DNA of 64,000 nucleotides from Streptosporangium sp. NBC_01495 (GCF_036250735.1 NZ_CP109430.1:9672001-9736000); one strand, 5' to 3'. Positions 49,500 through 58,590 are shown, numbered from the stretch's first letter. Made by a program: numbers and translations. The notes: generated by a model from the sequence alone, not told the origin.

Positions 49500-50840
49500 G
49501 AGACGGCCACTCCGTAATCCTTCGATTCGCTCAGAACAACACGAAGGGGACGAAGTGGCCGTCAATGACATTGTGCCCGCTACCGGAGAGTACTTCGACG
49601 ACACTCTCGCGGCGGCGAGCCCGGACCTGCTGCGCACGATGATCCGCGAGTTCGCCCAGCGGATGATGGACGCCGAGGTCGAACAGCTCTGCGGTGCCGG
49701 CTATGGCGAGGTCAGCGACCAGCGCACCAACACGCGCAACGGTTACCGGATGCGGCCGTGGGACACCCGGGCCGGGTCGATCGAGCTGGCCGTGCCCCGG
49801 CTGCGGTCCGGCTCCTACTTCCCGGACTTCCTGCTGGACAAGCGGCGCCGGGCCGAGCGGGCGCTCACCTCGGTGGTGGCAACCTCCTACCTGCTGGGCG
49901 TCTCGACCCGGCGCGTGGAGAGGCTCGCCGAGGCGATGGGCATCACCTCGCTGTCGAAGTCGCAGGTCTCGGTGATGGCCGCCGACCTGGACGGCCTGGT
50001 GGAGCAGTTCCGCTCCCGGCCGCTGGACGCCGGCCCGTACACCTTCGTCTGGATCGACGCACTGACTCAGAAGGTCCGCGAGGGCGGTCGGACGGTGAAC
50101 GTGCACGCCTTGGTCGCCACCGGCGTCAACGCCGAGGGGTATCGGGAGATTCTCGGCCTGGACGTGGTGGCGTCAGAAGACGGCGCCGGCTGGCTGGCGT
50201 TCCTGCGTGGCCTGGTCGCCCGTGGCCTGTCGGGGGTGGAGATGGTCACCTCCGACTGCCACGCCGGGCTGCGTGACGCGATCGCCTCGACGCTGCCGGG
50301 GGCGTCGTGGCAGAGGTGCCGGGCGCACTACGCGCGAAATTTGCTGTGCCGGGTGGCGAAGTCGGCGCAGCCGTGGGTGGCCACGATGCTGCGCACCGTC
50401 TTCGAGCAGCCCGATCGCGACTCGGTCCATGCCCAGCACCGCCATGTGGTGGAGGCGTTGGAGGCGAAGTATCCGGCCGCCGCGGCGCATCTGGACGAGG
50501 CCAGGGACGACATTCTGGCGTTCACCTCTTTTCCCAAGGCCGTGTGGCGGCAGGTGTGGTCGAACAATCCTCAGGAGCGGCTGAACAAGGAGATCAGGAG
50601 GCGGACCGACGTGGTCGGCATCTTCCCTGGCCGGGAGGCGGTCATCCGGCTGATCGGCGCGGTGCTGGCCGAGCAGAACGACGAGTGGACCGAACAGCGC
50701 CGTTACATGGGCCTGGAGATTCTCGCTGAATGCCGGGCGAAGACCGGGAAGACCGACTCGGAGAATGAGACAAACGATGCTAAAGTGAATATTGAGGCGA
50801 TTGCTTCCTGATAGTCCACCGGATTACGGGTGGCCCTCTC
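49500..50840 (+). mobile_element. IS256-family insertion sequence
   Basis: Imperfect terminal repeats are GAGACGGCCACTCCGTAATCC at 49500..49520 (written once here as 21 bases with a one-base difference in length) and the complement of GAGAGGGCCACCCGTAATCC at 50821..50840. They flank one mutator-type transposase gene. The 1,341-bp size is normal for IS256. I found no clear 8-bp target duplication, so one edge could be shifted or altered. Confidence 0.8.
49555..50811 (+). CDS. IS256-family (mutator) transposase
   Basis: The 418-residue protein has the N-terminal MIREFAQRMMDAEVEQLCGAGYGE and the DDE core: YTFVWIDALTQKVREGGRTVN (first Asp), GVEMVTSDCHAGLRDAIASTLPGASWQRCRAHYARNL (second Asp and the C-x2-H motif), and WSNNPQERLNKEIRRRTDVVGIFP (Glu and neighbouring Asn/Lys/Arg). 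It appears full length. The GTG at 49555 is the first good start. Confidence 0.93.
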   Translation: MAVNDIVPATGEYFDDTLAAASPDLLRTMIREFAQRMMDAEVEQLCGAGYGEVSDQRTNTRNGYRMRPWDTRAGSIELAVPRLRSGSYFPDFLLDKRRRAERALTSVVATSYLLGVSTRRVERLAEAMGITSLSKSQVSVMAADLDGLVEQFRSRPLDAGPYTFVWIDALTQKVREGGRTVNVHALVATGVNAEGYREILGLDVVASEDGAGWLAFLRGLVARGLSGVEMVTSDCHAGLRDAIASTLPGASWQRCRAHYARNLLCRVAKSAQPWVATMLRTVFEQPDRDSVHAQHRHVVEALEAKYPAAAAHLDEARDDILAFTSFPKAVWRQVWSNNPQERLNKEIRRRTDVVGIFPGREAVIRLIGAVLAEQNDEWTEQRRYMGLEILAECRAKTGKTDSENETNDAKVNIEAIAS

Positions 50841-50917
50841 AAACACCACCTCCCCGGACGTGGCCCCAGACCCGCGCCGAATCACCCGGAGCCCCACCGA
50901 ACCCGTGAAACTTCGAC

Positions 50918-51139
50918 ATGACCTCACACACGTTCACGCGAACATATGCGCTCGTGTTGTTCGACTGGCTGAACAACACCGATCTGGACACCGTGCCGAT
51001 CACACACCCTGCGCAAAAACAGGCACTGGCCGACGTGCGGTCCCGATTCGAATGGGCCGCCGATGTCGACATCACCGAATCGACCGCCGAGGAGATCGCC
51101 ATCGCCCAAGCCGAGGTCGCCAAGGACATGGGCTGGTAG
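50918..51139 (+). CDS. Small hypothetical protein (73 aa)
   Basis: The protein reads MTSHTFTRTYALVLFDWLNNTDLDTVPITHPAQKQALADVRSRFEWAADVDITESTAEEIAIAQAEVAKDMGW. It has even composition and good codon use, and I judge it real. No signal, membrane or catalytic motif is seen. It is next to two transposition remnants and may be a small cargo gene. Confidence 0.55.
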   Translation: MTSHTFTRTYALVLFDWLNNTDLDTVPITHPAQKQALADVRSRFEWAADVDITESTAEEIAIAQAEVAKDMGW

Positions 51140-51153
51140 AAATCCGGGGCGCC

Positions 51154-51606
51154 TCACGCCGCACCTCCCTCGGCATCCAGGCCCAGCGCGGCGTCGTGGT
51201 CGGCCAGGCGCCGCTGTTCGGCCTCGGCCTCGCTCGCCGGTCGCACCACGTTGACCCGCTCGCGGCGCAGCACTCGCGCAGTCTCGACATGAACCGCATC
51301 CGACAGCGTCTGACGAGCGGCCCAGGCCCGTTCGTGATCAGCGACGCTCTTGCCATCACAGAACGCCCTCACCCGGGCCAGGTCGGCGACGACCTCGATG
51401 CGGCGTCCGATCACCGCCGGATGCACCGAGTAGTCGTTGGCGTCCAGACGGACGTAGTGGTCACGAGCCAGCCGGGTGGAGCGCCGCCAGCCAACCGCCG
51501 GGGCCACCGGCGGCAGCGTGAGCATCCCGGCCCGATCCGCGGCGATCCGCTCGGCCGCCGCGCAGCCCAGCACCCGCCGCATCCGGGTTGAGACTTGGCC
51601 TTCCAT
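51154..51606 (-). pseudogene. IS21 IstA C-terminal fragment
   Basis: The frame carries LARDHYVRLDANDYSVHPAVIGRRIEVVADLARVRAFCDGKSVADHERAWAARQT, the characteristic C-terminal beta-barrel region of IS21 IstA. The DDE domain is missing, as is the IstB partner. It is a truncated remnant and cannot transpose. Confidence 0.8.
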
Positions 51607-51790
51607 CTGCAGCAGGACTATGCCTCGCCACCATGAGATCCATGATCATTGCACGTATATCGCACGGCGAGCCGCTAGAGGAAACACTCGGGACGTGAAC
51701 GTAGAACCTGCGGATGCGAACTGCAACTCTGAGACGGGTCATCGGTGGCGTCCGTGGAGCTCAGCACGAATACAACAATCAGCCGCGCGG

Positions 51791-52476
51791 TCAAGGCCTG
51801 TAGACGTTCGACAGCGGCAGATAGGAGCCGAAGTGGTCGACCACGATGTCTGCCACGGCCTCCGCATCATCGAGCCCATCAACCTCAAGGACCCGTATGC
51901 CCAGGCGACGAGCGGAGCGGGCGGCCTCGTCGGCGACGAGGCGGTCTCGGGCGAGCCGGTTGCGCTGTGCTCGATCAGGGTCACTGACCGTGTGATCGAC
52001 GGCGGCGGCACGGGGCAGTTCGCGGAGCTGACGCTCACGGAATTCCTCCCTCGGCACCATCACGATCATTCGACGGGGTGAGTCGATGATGGGGGCCACC
52101 AGTTCGGGACGCAGTCCCCAACCTTCGGCGATGATGGGTCGCCCCGATACCAGGCCGCGCAGGTCGTCCAAAACCCACTCGAACCGCGTGGGGAAGCCAG
52201 CCAAGGTCTCGTCGGCCATCTCTTGAGGGCCGGTGTTCACCCAGACGCTGTCCGGGTCGGGGTCTGCGGTGGGCTCGCCAAGTCGCGCTCGGCGTGCGAT
52301 CGACGGTCATTGTGTGCACGCGCGTCGTGATAGTCGTAGTGGTATGCGGTCAGCCCGTACCGGGTGGCCAGCAGCCTGGCGACGGTGGATTTGCCGGCCC
52401 ATTGGCCACCTCCGATCCATAGGGCGCTGTGCAAAGTGCCGGAGGGATCCCAAACCTCACTATCTGTAGCGTTCAC
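51791..52476 (-). pseudogene. P-loop kinase with frameshift
   Basis: From GTG 52476 the frame gives SALWIGGGQWAGKSTVARLLATRYGLTAYHYDYHDARAHNDRR, with Walker A GGQWAGKST, and then runs into a nonsense tail and stop near 52237. The next frame continues the same protein (ARRARLGEPTADPDPDSVWVNTGPQEMADETLAGF up to DIVVDHFGSYLP, stop at 51791). A one-base indel near 52300 explains the break. Either the gene is inactive or the base call is wrong. The repaired protein would be a 227- or 228-residue nucleoside or small-molecule kinase-like ATPase. Confidence 0.75.
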
Positions 52477-52998
52477 GGTTACAGCCTGACAGCGTGCAGA
52501 CCAAAGAAACAGTCTTGTTCTGCCTGCCTGGCCGGGAGATGATCGTAGAGAGGGGAAGCGGCACACTCTCCGCTCGCAACTTGTCGAACGCCTCTGGCGC
52601 CGTAGCGCCTCCTGCCCCTTGAGCGTCCACCTGAAATCCGCCGGTTCAGGGGTCCAGCTCGGAGATCAGCCACGTCGCTCGATGAGCCAGGGTGAGGAAC
52701 AAACCCTGAATCGTCGATCGCCCACAAGCACGTACGGTGACCGACCATGCCTTGGCGATCGTAGGGGCCGCATCTGGGCGGCGGCGTGGCAACCCCGTCG
52801 GAGCGTTCGATCAGTGTGGCGCGGCAGGCGTACGGCGGCCGGCCCGTAATCCCGTGCCGTCTGGGACCGGTGCCCACGCCGCACGCCCGGTCGGCGGGCG
52901 GCAGAGGGCCGGGTACGGCGGCGCGCCGCGCCGCCGCTTGATACCTCATGAGAACAATTCGGCAGTAACTCAGGCCGCGACCGCTGGTGTGCTGTTGC
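52477..52998. other. No gene recognised
   Basis: The 522 bases between the broken kinase and the creatininase stop contain only short or low-quality frames. GC stays high near 52,700 to 52,940. I see no repeat or clear promoter. Confidence 0.5.
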
Positions 52999-53712
52999 TC
53001 AGGACTTGGTGAAGAGGTTGAGCACCTCGCTGAAGCCGTTGGTGAGGCTGTCGAGCAGAGCTTTGCCTTTTTCGGCGGTGGCCAGGGATGGGCGGCCGAT
53101 GACCCCGCTGTCCGTGTAGGCCCGCATGCCCATGGTCAGGAGATGGCGGCGGTCGTCTGCGATCCAGTCGGCGGACTGGTAGCGGGGGCGAATCACCTCG
53201 GGGCAGGCGTGCAGCAGGAGAGAGGTCTCCAGCTCTCCGGCGTGCATGTCCTCGTGCGTGGAGCTGGTGAGCTGAGCGGCGGCCCGCGCTTCGTTCCAGT
53301 CTTCGCGGGTGGGAAACAACGCCATGCTGCGGCCTTCGGCGTTGGCCTCCTGGACGACGTTGCTCAGGACGTAGTTGCCTCCGTGGCCGTTGACGACGAC
53401 CAGGGCCGTAGGGCCGGAGCGGGTGACAGAGGCGTAGACGTCGGTGACGATCGCGTGCAGGGTCCGCGCGGAGATGCTGACCGTCCCCGGCCAGGCGCTG
53501 TGCTCATGCGAGCAGGAGATCGTCACGGGCGGAAGCAACAGGACGGGGTAGGCATCGGCGATCTGGCGGGCGATCAGGGTGGCCACGATGGTGTCGGTAC
53601 TGAGGGGCAGATGGTCACCGTGCTGTTCGAAGCTGCCGACAGGAAGGATCGCGACCTGGGCGTTGCGGTCTCGTTCCTCGGTGGTGGTCGCGGTGGGCAG
53701 CAGGGTGGTCAC
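52999..53712 (-). CDS. Creatininase-family amidohydrolase
   Basis: GTG at 53712 follows AAGGAGACC and gives 237 residues. The motif NAQVAILPVGSFEQHGDHLPLSTDT supplies the metal-binding Glu, His and Asp, and further motifs are CSHEHSAWPGTVS, VVVNGHGGNYVL and DMHAGELETSLLL (His and Glu). These are standard for creatininase/MftE-type zinc hydrolases acting on small amides or peptides. It overlaps a broken regulator gene by GTGA, so the original operon was regulator then hydrolase. Confidence 0.88.
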   Translation of the reverse strand: MTTLLPTATTTEERDRNAQVAILPVGSFEQHGDHLPLSTDTIVATLIARQIADAYPVLLLPPVTISCSHEHSAWPGTVSISARTLHAIVTDVYASVTRSGPTALVVVNGHGGNYVLSNVVQEANAEGRSMALFPTREDWNEARAAAQLTSSTHEDMHAGELETSLLLHACPEVIRPRYQSADWIADDRRHLLTMGMRAYTDSGVIGRPSLATAEKGKALLDSLTNGFSEVLNLFTKS

Positions 53713-54129
53713 CGGTCTCCTTGTGGCTGAGGTGCTGGCAGGGAGAAGGACTCCGAGAGGATGTCGAGCCTGATGAGCAAGTCTGCCACGGAGGGGTCTG
53801 CCGTCCATCGGGTCAGATGACCGCGTAGTGCTGTGAACTGGGCGGTGACCCGGCTGGAGCGAAGAGCCTGCATGCGGGGAGAGGGCGTCTTCGGTCACCG
53901 CGCAGGCGTGTTCGCGTTCACCCGCTATGGCGTAGGCGGTCGCCATACGGGTCAGGAACAAGACGTGATCGCGTGCCCGGCTGGATTCGGACCGCTGGGA
54001 GCGGCTGGCCTCGAATATCGGAATGGCCGCGGTGGCCTGGCCCAGCAGGACGCGGGTCGCGCCTGTCTCCATGGCGATGTAGGCGGGAGTGCAATGCCAG
54101 GCCGGAGGGCAGGGATTCATCCGCCGCAC
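53709..54129 (-). pseudogene. C-terminal remnant of an XRE/TPR-type regulator
   Basis: One frame gives WHCTPAYIAMETGATRVLLGQATAAIPIFEASRSQRSESSRARDHVLFLTRMATAYAIAGEREHACAVTEDALS, a TPR-like C-terminal part of actinobacterial HTH regulators. The next frame continues as RSSRVTAQFTALRGHLTRWTADPSVADLLIRLDIL and ends at 53709. An indel near 53870 separates them, and the N-terminal HTH is gone. The creatininase downstream therefore lacks its likely regulator. Confidence 0.65.
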
Positions 54130-54336
54130 CCTCCAACTAAACGGCAGTCCGGAAGTTCACGAAACCTGTCGATGGCCGATCCGGCAGGCCTGCGATATAT
54201 GGAGGGCGCTGCTCTCCGGCGAGGCCCGATAGGCGGATGCAGCATGGTCGATCTTGGTCTTCCGTGTCGCCGCATCACGGGTCGGCGCCCAACTGCAACT
54301 CGAACTGCGACTACGGCGGTGTTCGGAGATCAAAAA

Positions 54337-54366
54337 GGCCCTCTCCCCGTGTCTCGGGAGAGGGCC
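54337..54366 (-). terminator. tRNA-Ser terminator hairpin
   Basis: GGCCCTCTCCC and GGGAGAGGGCC form an 11-bp stem. On the minus strand it is followed by TTTTT (54332..54336), so it is a good intrinsic terminator for the tRNA-Ser fragment that lies just upstream on that strand. A decayed copy is present beside the 47.5 kb remnant. Confidence 0.85.
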
Positions 54367-54375
54367 TCTGTTCTG

Positions 54376-54431
54376 CGGAGGCTCGGGGATTTGAACCCCG
54401 GATGGGCGGTAAACCCAAACCGCATTAGCAG
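54376..54431 (-). pseudogene. tRNA-Ser(GCT) 3' fragment (att site)
   Basis: The minus strand contains the anticodon loop CTGCTAA (anticodon GCT), variable arm, T arm CGGGG-TTCAAAT-CCCCG and AGCCTCC with discriminator G. The 5' half is absent. Intact T stem and terminator suggest this is the more recent of two remnants. It is expected to be the left att site of the element that continues to the right, with the intact tRNA-Ser gene beyond the window. Confidence 0.85.
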
Positions 54432-54628
54432 TGACCAGATGTAGCGTTCACCGGTGTCCGTAGACGTCCTGAGCTGGGAAGCCGTACGTCAGCGGGCACC
54501 GGTGTACGTGCACGAACTGCTCACCTGATTGCTCACCTCTCTGCATCCCTCTGACGAGGACGAATCCCGCAGACTAGGGTTGAGGCGCTCGACGATCTTT
54601 CTCCTCGGACACCAAAGGAACGGGACCG

Positions 54629-54925
54629 ATGGCGGAGTACGTACGCGCCTTCACGACGGCAGAGAGCGCTCAGGAGGCGGACACGCTTGCCCGGAGCATC
54701 CTTGAGGCAAGACTCGCGGCGGAGGTCCACATCGCCGGCCCGATTCGTTTGCTCCGCTGGTGGGAGGATCTCGTGGAAGAGACTCAGGAGTGGGAACTCA
54801 CGATGACGACAACTCGTGAGCGGTTGCCTGCACTGGAAAAACACGTGAGTAAGAACCTCCATCCTGACGGTCGGCCCAAACTCGTTTCAATCTCTCTGAC
54901 CTACAGGGATTATGAGCTTCCGTGA
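54629..54925 (+). CDS. cutA: CutA1-like protein
   Basis: The 98-residue protein reads VRAFTTAESAQEADTLARSILEARLAAEVHIAGPIRLLRWWEDLVEETQEWELTMTTTRERLPALEKHVSKNL, the CutA1 trimer fold pattern (A-D-x-L-A-R, L-A-A-x-V, W-E-W). The Cys and the C-terminal histidine common in CutA are not present here, so copper binding may be lost. Usually a housekeeping gene, here it is near the left edge of the mobile element. Confidence 0.7.
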   Translation: MAEYVRAFTTAESAQEADTLARSILEARLAAEVHIAGPIRLLRWWEDLVEETQEWELTMTTTRERLPALEKHVSKNLHPDGRPKLVSISLTYRDYELP

Positions 54926-55025
54926 AGCAGTGTTAATAAAAAAGTCACCGCAGGCGAAGGCCAACGGAGTGATTATCATAGAATTAACGGCACTCCTCGG
55001 CGCCATAAATTCGTTGACGGTATAT

Positions 55026-57800
55026 CTACACCTTCTTACCACAACAACGCTTAACCTTCTTTCTTGAACCGCACAGGCAAGGAGCATTGCGGCTCAAATT
55101 TCCATGGATTAAACGACGAGATTCGCTGATTGCTCTATCTAGAAGCGAAAAACTTTCTTGTGTTTGCGGATGATTTTCCCCCAAATTCTCTAAGTGTGCT
55201 TCAACCACTCCTCTAGCCTCAGTTTCGGCGAGCTCAAACTGACCCATACCTAGCCTAGCTATAACTAGACTATTTCTCACCTTCAAGGTAAAGACGTTCC
55301 CTTTGCCCAAAATCTCAGACAATTCTTCAACAACATTTTGCAGCTCAATTGCCGCCTCTGCATATTTTCCTTTTTTCACAAGGATTACTGCGAGATTATT
55401 ACGACTCTTCAGCGTTTCGGGATGTTTAACTCCTAATACTCTTGAGCGAATCTCAACAGTCTCTCTAATTTCCCTTTCAGCTTCCTCGTGCCTTCCCATA
55501 TCGCTTAGGAGGTTCGCCAAATTATTTCGACTAATCAAAGTATCAGCATGGTCTTCTCCGAGAAATTTTTTCGATAATTCAACAACTCGCTTGCTCTTCT
55601 CTTCGGATTCTTCAAGCTGGCCCGAATCCCGCAAGAAGCTAGCAAGATTGCTAAGAGAGGTAAGAGTATCGGGATGAGAATCACCTAACGCTCTACGACG
55701 TAGCTCTAAAACCTCTCTAAGCTCCTCTACCGCTTTCTCTACAAATCCCATTCCTCCCAAAGTGCACGCCCTAACATCTCGAACTGTCAAGGTCTCCGGA
55801 TGGTCATCACCGAGCAGCTCAGTTAAGTGATCAACTAGTCGACGCGTCTCGGACTCCGCTTCTTTAAAATTGCCGAGTGAACGAAAAATGTTGATTTGAT
55901 GCTTCCGTCCATAAATAATTTCGGGAAGCCCGTTGTTCGAAATATCTTTATTGCCTATATTGGCCTTCTGTATTTCATTCGAAGCTTCCTTTATGCGGCC
56001 CATTTTATGCAGCGCGGCTGCAAGATCTATATGACATGCAAGGGTTTGCGGGTGTCGCTCTCCAAGGAGTTCCCGCGAAAGATCGAGAGTATTTCGGACC
56101 TCTATTTCAGATTCAGAGAAGTGTCCCGCGTCACACAACATTGATGCAATATTCCTACGAATCATAAGCCCTTTCAAACTTTTTCTACCGAAAATGTGAT
56201 CTGCAAGATCTCCAGCAGCCAAAATTTCACTCAAAGCATCGTCACGTCGCCCTAAGTTCCACAGTATTGCTGCACGATTATTTCGAACAATCAGCATAAC
56301 TTCACTTTCTTCCCCCTGTGATGACATGGAAAAATTGAAAGCTTGAGTAATTATATTGAAGGCGCTCTCGTAATTGCCCTGTACGCGCTCGAACGCTGCG
56401 AAACTGTTTAAGACCATGCAGATAGATTCGTCATCGGGCTCATTTCCACTTGGATATATTTGGTCGGCGAGGCATCTTAAGTGGGGAGCCAGAGAGCGCA
56501 GCAAAGGCCACGAATCTACTTCAGAATCTGGGTCAGCAGGGATTACACGCCGAATCCAAAACAAAGCAATAGTAGCAAGGGCTTGAGATTCGTCTTCCGA
56601 ATCAATGGATATTAAAAGGACGGACCGCAGTAGGCGATGCATACTTATAAAGTCATCTTTTAGATCGATCAAGCTATATGAAGCAAGCAAGCCTAGCGTC
56701 TCATCAAAATCTACGACATCATTATCATGCGTAAGAAGTATTCTAGGAATGACATATGGCGCATAATGAGCAAGGGCTTTTAGAACAGTAATGACTATAG
56801 GATTCCGCACCTGAAGGCGTTCGAGGGTTATCTTCCATACGCGAGCAATTGTTTCTTGTGAATCCCTTTCCTCGCTGTGTGAATTATAAGTGCGACTAGG
56901 ATTTCTAACAAGTAATTCGAGATATCGAGATGCGCTAATTCTAGATTGATTGATGTATGCGGAAGCTTGGTCTAGCGCGAGAGGAAGATGGCCTAGTTCT
57001 TCAACAAGCTCATCTATGGTGGAACTATCACCGATCAAGTCAGGTTCGATAATTTGAATAACTAAACCTGTGGCCTGCGACGTAGTTAGCACATTGAGAG
57101 GGACTTTAAGAATTCGATCCGGCCATCGTACATTTCGGCGCGTGGTAACAATTATATGGCCGGACGACAATTGCGCCAGTAAATGTTTAACATCTGCCGG
57201 AGCTTCAACGTTGTCTAGGATTAGCAACCAACCCGAATTACTCTGAAACCAACTTAACGCCCATTCTGAAATCTGTTCAATGCTACCCAAAAGGGAAATT
57301 TGCGGGTAGATGCGCATAGCAAGATTCGCGAGCCCTTCTTGTACTCCTCGAACGCTATCTGCGGCCACCCACCAAATAGTCTTATAATCTTTTCGCCACT
57401 TCTCTGCATAGTGCAATGCTAATTCAGATTTACCTACTCCCCCCAGGCCACATATTACTACACTGTGTCTAATTTCATGCGTCCCTAATAATGCTTTTTC
57501 GATTTGCTCTAGCGCATCATTGCGACCGACGAATGTCCCTGTCGGCTTTCGAGGAAGGTTATTCACTTCTTGAATATTCACGATCTTAGATGGAGGGAGT
57601 AACCCCTCTCCACTGATCATTATGTTTGTACTATTGTCTCCAGTCGAAGCTATTCCCGAAATAGTGTGAGCGGATATTGATCTATCTCCCGATGCGTTTA
57701 AGTGGGAAGGATCTGATGGCCGACTGTTACTCATACTAATATCAGCCCCTGATTTCGCGCCGAATTGCAGGATTAAGCTCATAACTACTGCATCAATCAA
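55026..57800 (-). CDS. STAND NTPase: NB-ARC, TPR repeats and SEC-C tail
   Basis: The 924-residue protein has P-loop CGLGGVGKSELAL (residues 117 to 129), Walker B GWLLILDNVE, HIIVTTRRN and LGHLPLALDQASAYI, which are NB-ARC motifs. At least eight TPR-like repeats (residues about 470 to 880) contain H-P-x-T-L and N-N-L-A segments, and the C-terminal SEC-C zinc motif is RNAPCLCGSRKKVKRCCGKK. Residues 36 to 55 (ASGDRSISAHTISGIASTGD) repeat a motif of the upstream membrane protein. TTG 57800 follows the upstream stop directly, and ATG 57782 is an alternative. GC is far below the rest. It is a candidate immune sensor. Confidence 0.88.
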   Translation of the reverse strand: MIDAVVMSLILQFGAKSGADISMSNSRPSDPSHLNASGDRSISAHTISGIASTGDNSTNIMISGEGLLPPSKIVNIQEVNNLPRKPTGTFVGRNDALEQIEKALLGTHEIRHSVVICGLGGVGKSELALHYAEKWRKDYKTIWWVAADSVRGVQEGLANLAMRIYPQISLLGSIEQISEWALSWFQSNSGWLLILDNVEAPADVKHLLAQLSSGHIIVTTRRNVRWPDRILKVPLNVLTTSQATGLVIQIIEPDLIGDSSTIDELVEELGHLPLALDQASAYINQSRISASRYLELLVRNPSRTYNSHSEERDSQETIARVWKITLERLQVRNPIVITVLKALAHYAPYVIPRILLTHDNDVVDFDETLGLLASYSLIDLKDDFISMHRLLRSVLLISIDSEDESQALATIALFWIRRVIPADPDSEVDSWPLLRSLAPHLRCLADQIYPSGNEPDDESICMVLNSFAAFERVQGNYESAFNIITQAFNFSMSSQGEESEVMLIVRNNRAAILWNLGRRDDALSEILAAGDLADHIFGRKSLKGLMIRRNIASMLCDAGHFSESEIEVRNTLDLSRELLGERHPQTLACHIDLAAALHKMGRIKEASNEIQKANIGNKDISNNGLPEIIYGRKHQINIFRSLGNFKEAESETRRLVDHLTELLGDDHPETLTVRDVRACTLGGMGFVEKAVEELREVLELRRRALGDSHPDTLTSLSNLASFLRDSGQLEESEEKSKRVVELSKKFLGEDHADTLISRNNLANLLSDMGRHEEAEREIRETVEIRSRVLGVKHPETLKSRNNLAVILVKKGKYAEAAIELQNVVEELSEILGKGNVFTLKVRNSLVIARLGMGQFELAETEARGVVEAHLENLGENHPQTQESFSLLDRAISESRRLIHGNLSRNAPCLCGSRKKVKRCCGKKV

Positions 57801-58259
57801 CTAAGAGGCTTCCGAAGAGCCATCTCCAGTAGAAACAACTCCGAAAATATTCTGTGCAGCAACGGATCGTTCCCCAGAAGCATTAACTACTACGTTAGCT
57901 TCAGAGGCGGGCTGAGGATTTTGGAAAGCAGTGACTGGAACAGTCGATGCTATTTCAGGCGAATTGCCTTTCGACGTGTCCCCAGTTGTAACAGTTCCCA
58001 TAATAGTCTGCGCAGCTATTGATCGTGCTCCTGCAGAGGTCACATGTACAGCCGTAGAATCCACCCCAGATTGCAGACTTCGACGAGCGAGCACTACCCC
58101 ATAAACTGAGATACCCAGACCAGCCGACCCAATGAATACGCCAATTACACTGGCCCACTTGTCAGCGTCGTCAAGGCCTGCTTTGAGGAGAAACATTCCT
58201 AACCCCACCCCGGCAAGCCCTACTACTAGCACTCCAGCTAACCACCACTTGCTCGTCAT
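57801..58259 (-). CDS. Two-TM membrane protein sharing the STAND N-terminal motif
   Basis: The 152-residue protein has two membrane helices (WWLAGVLVVGLAGVGLGMFLL and WASVIGVFIGSAGLGISVYGVVLA) and a cytosolic or extracellular tail with two copies of one motif: SAGARSIAAQTIMGTVTTGD (residues 75 to 94) and ASGERSVAAQNIFGVVSTGD (127 to 146). A third copy is in the N-terminus of the next gene. Its stop touches the next start, so the two are translated together. It is probably the membrane partner or anchor of the STAND protein. Confidence 0.8.
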   Translation of the reverse strand: MTSKWWLAGVLVVGLAGVGLGMFLLKAGLDDADKWASVIGVFIGSAGLGISVYGVVLARRSLQSGVDSTAVHVTSAGARSIAAQTIMGTVTTGDTSKGNSPEIASTVPVTAFQNPQPASEANVVVNASGERSVAAQNIFGVVSTGDGSSEAS

Positions 58260-58590
58260 GGCTCCATAATGGACCTATTACAGCGCTTCAACCACCCGTT
58301 TCGAGGAAAATCGTGGGTTGCCTAGTACCTACTGCTGGATCTCGTAGGATCCGATGAGCAAGAACTTTAGGGTTTCGGCTCCTTTGGGTATTTATGTATC
58401 GAATAAATGGCAAATCAGGCAGGCCGTAATGCGACCCAGGTTGGTTTCGGAACATTATCCTGAAGGAGTTCGGTCGAGATTGACCTACCAGCCGTACGAG
58501 CGATCAGCTCTCTCCGGCGTCGACAGGCCATTGCAGGCAAGCTGTCCTCGAATATACGAACGATCTCTTTTCCAGGAGAGGCTACAATTT
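58260..58590. other. Promoter region and possible small ORF
   Basis: The region upstream of the STAND pair is AT-richer than its right flank and should hold its promoter. A 65-codon minus-strand ORF (58415..58612, MAFREAVKIVASPGKEIVRIFED) overlaps the next gene and has no ribosome-binding site. I do not count it as a gene. Confidence 0.4.

Noticed and set aside
49492-50848. 8-bp target duplication for the IS256 copy
   Set aside because: Bases outside the terminal repeats (TGTGACAA on the left, AAACACCA on the right) do not match, so no duplication can be claimed.
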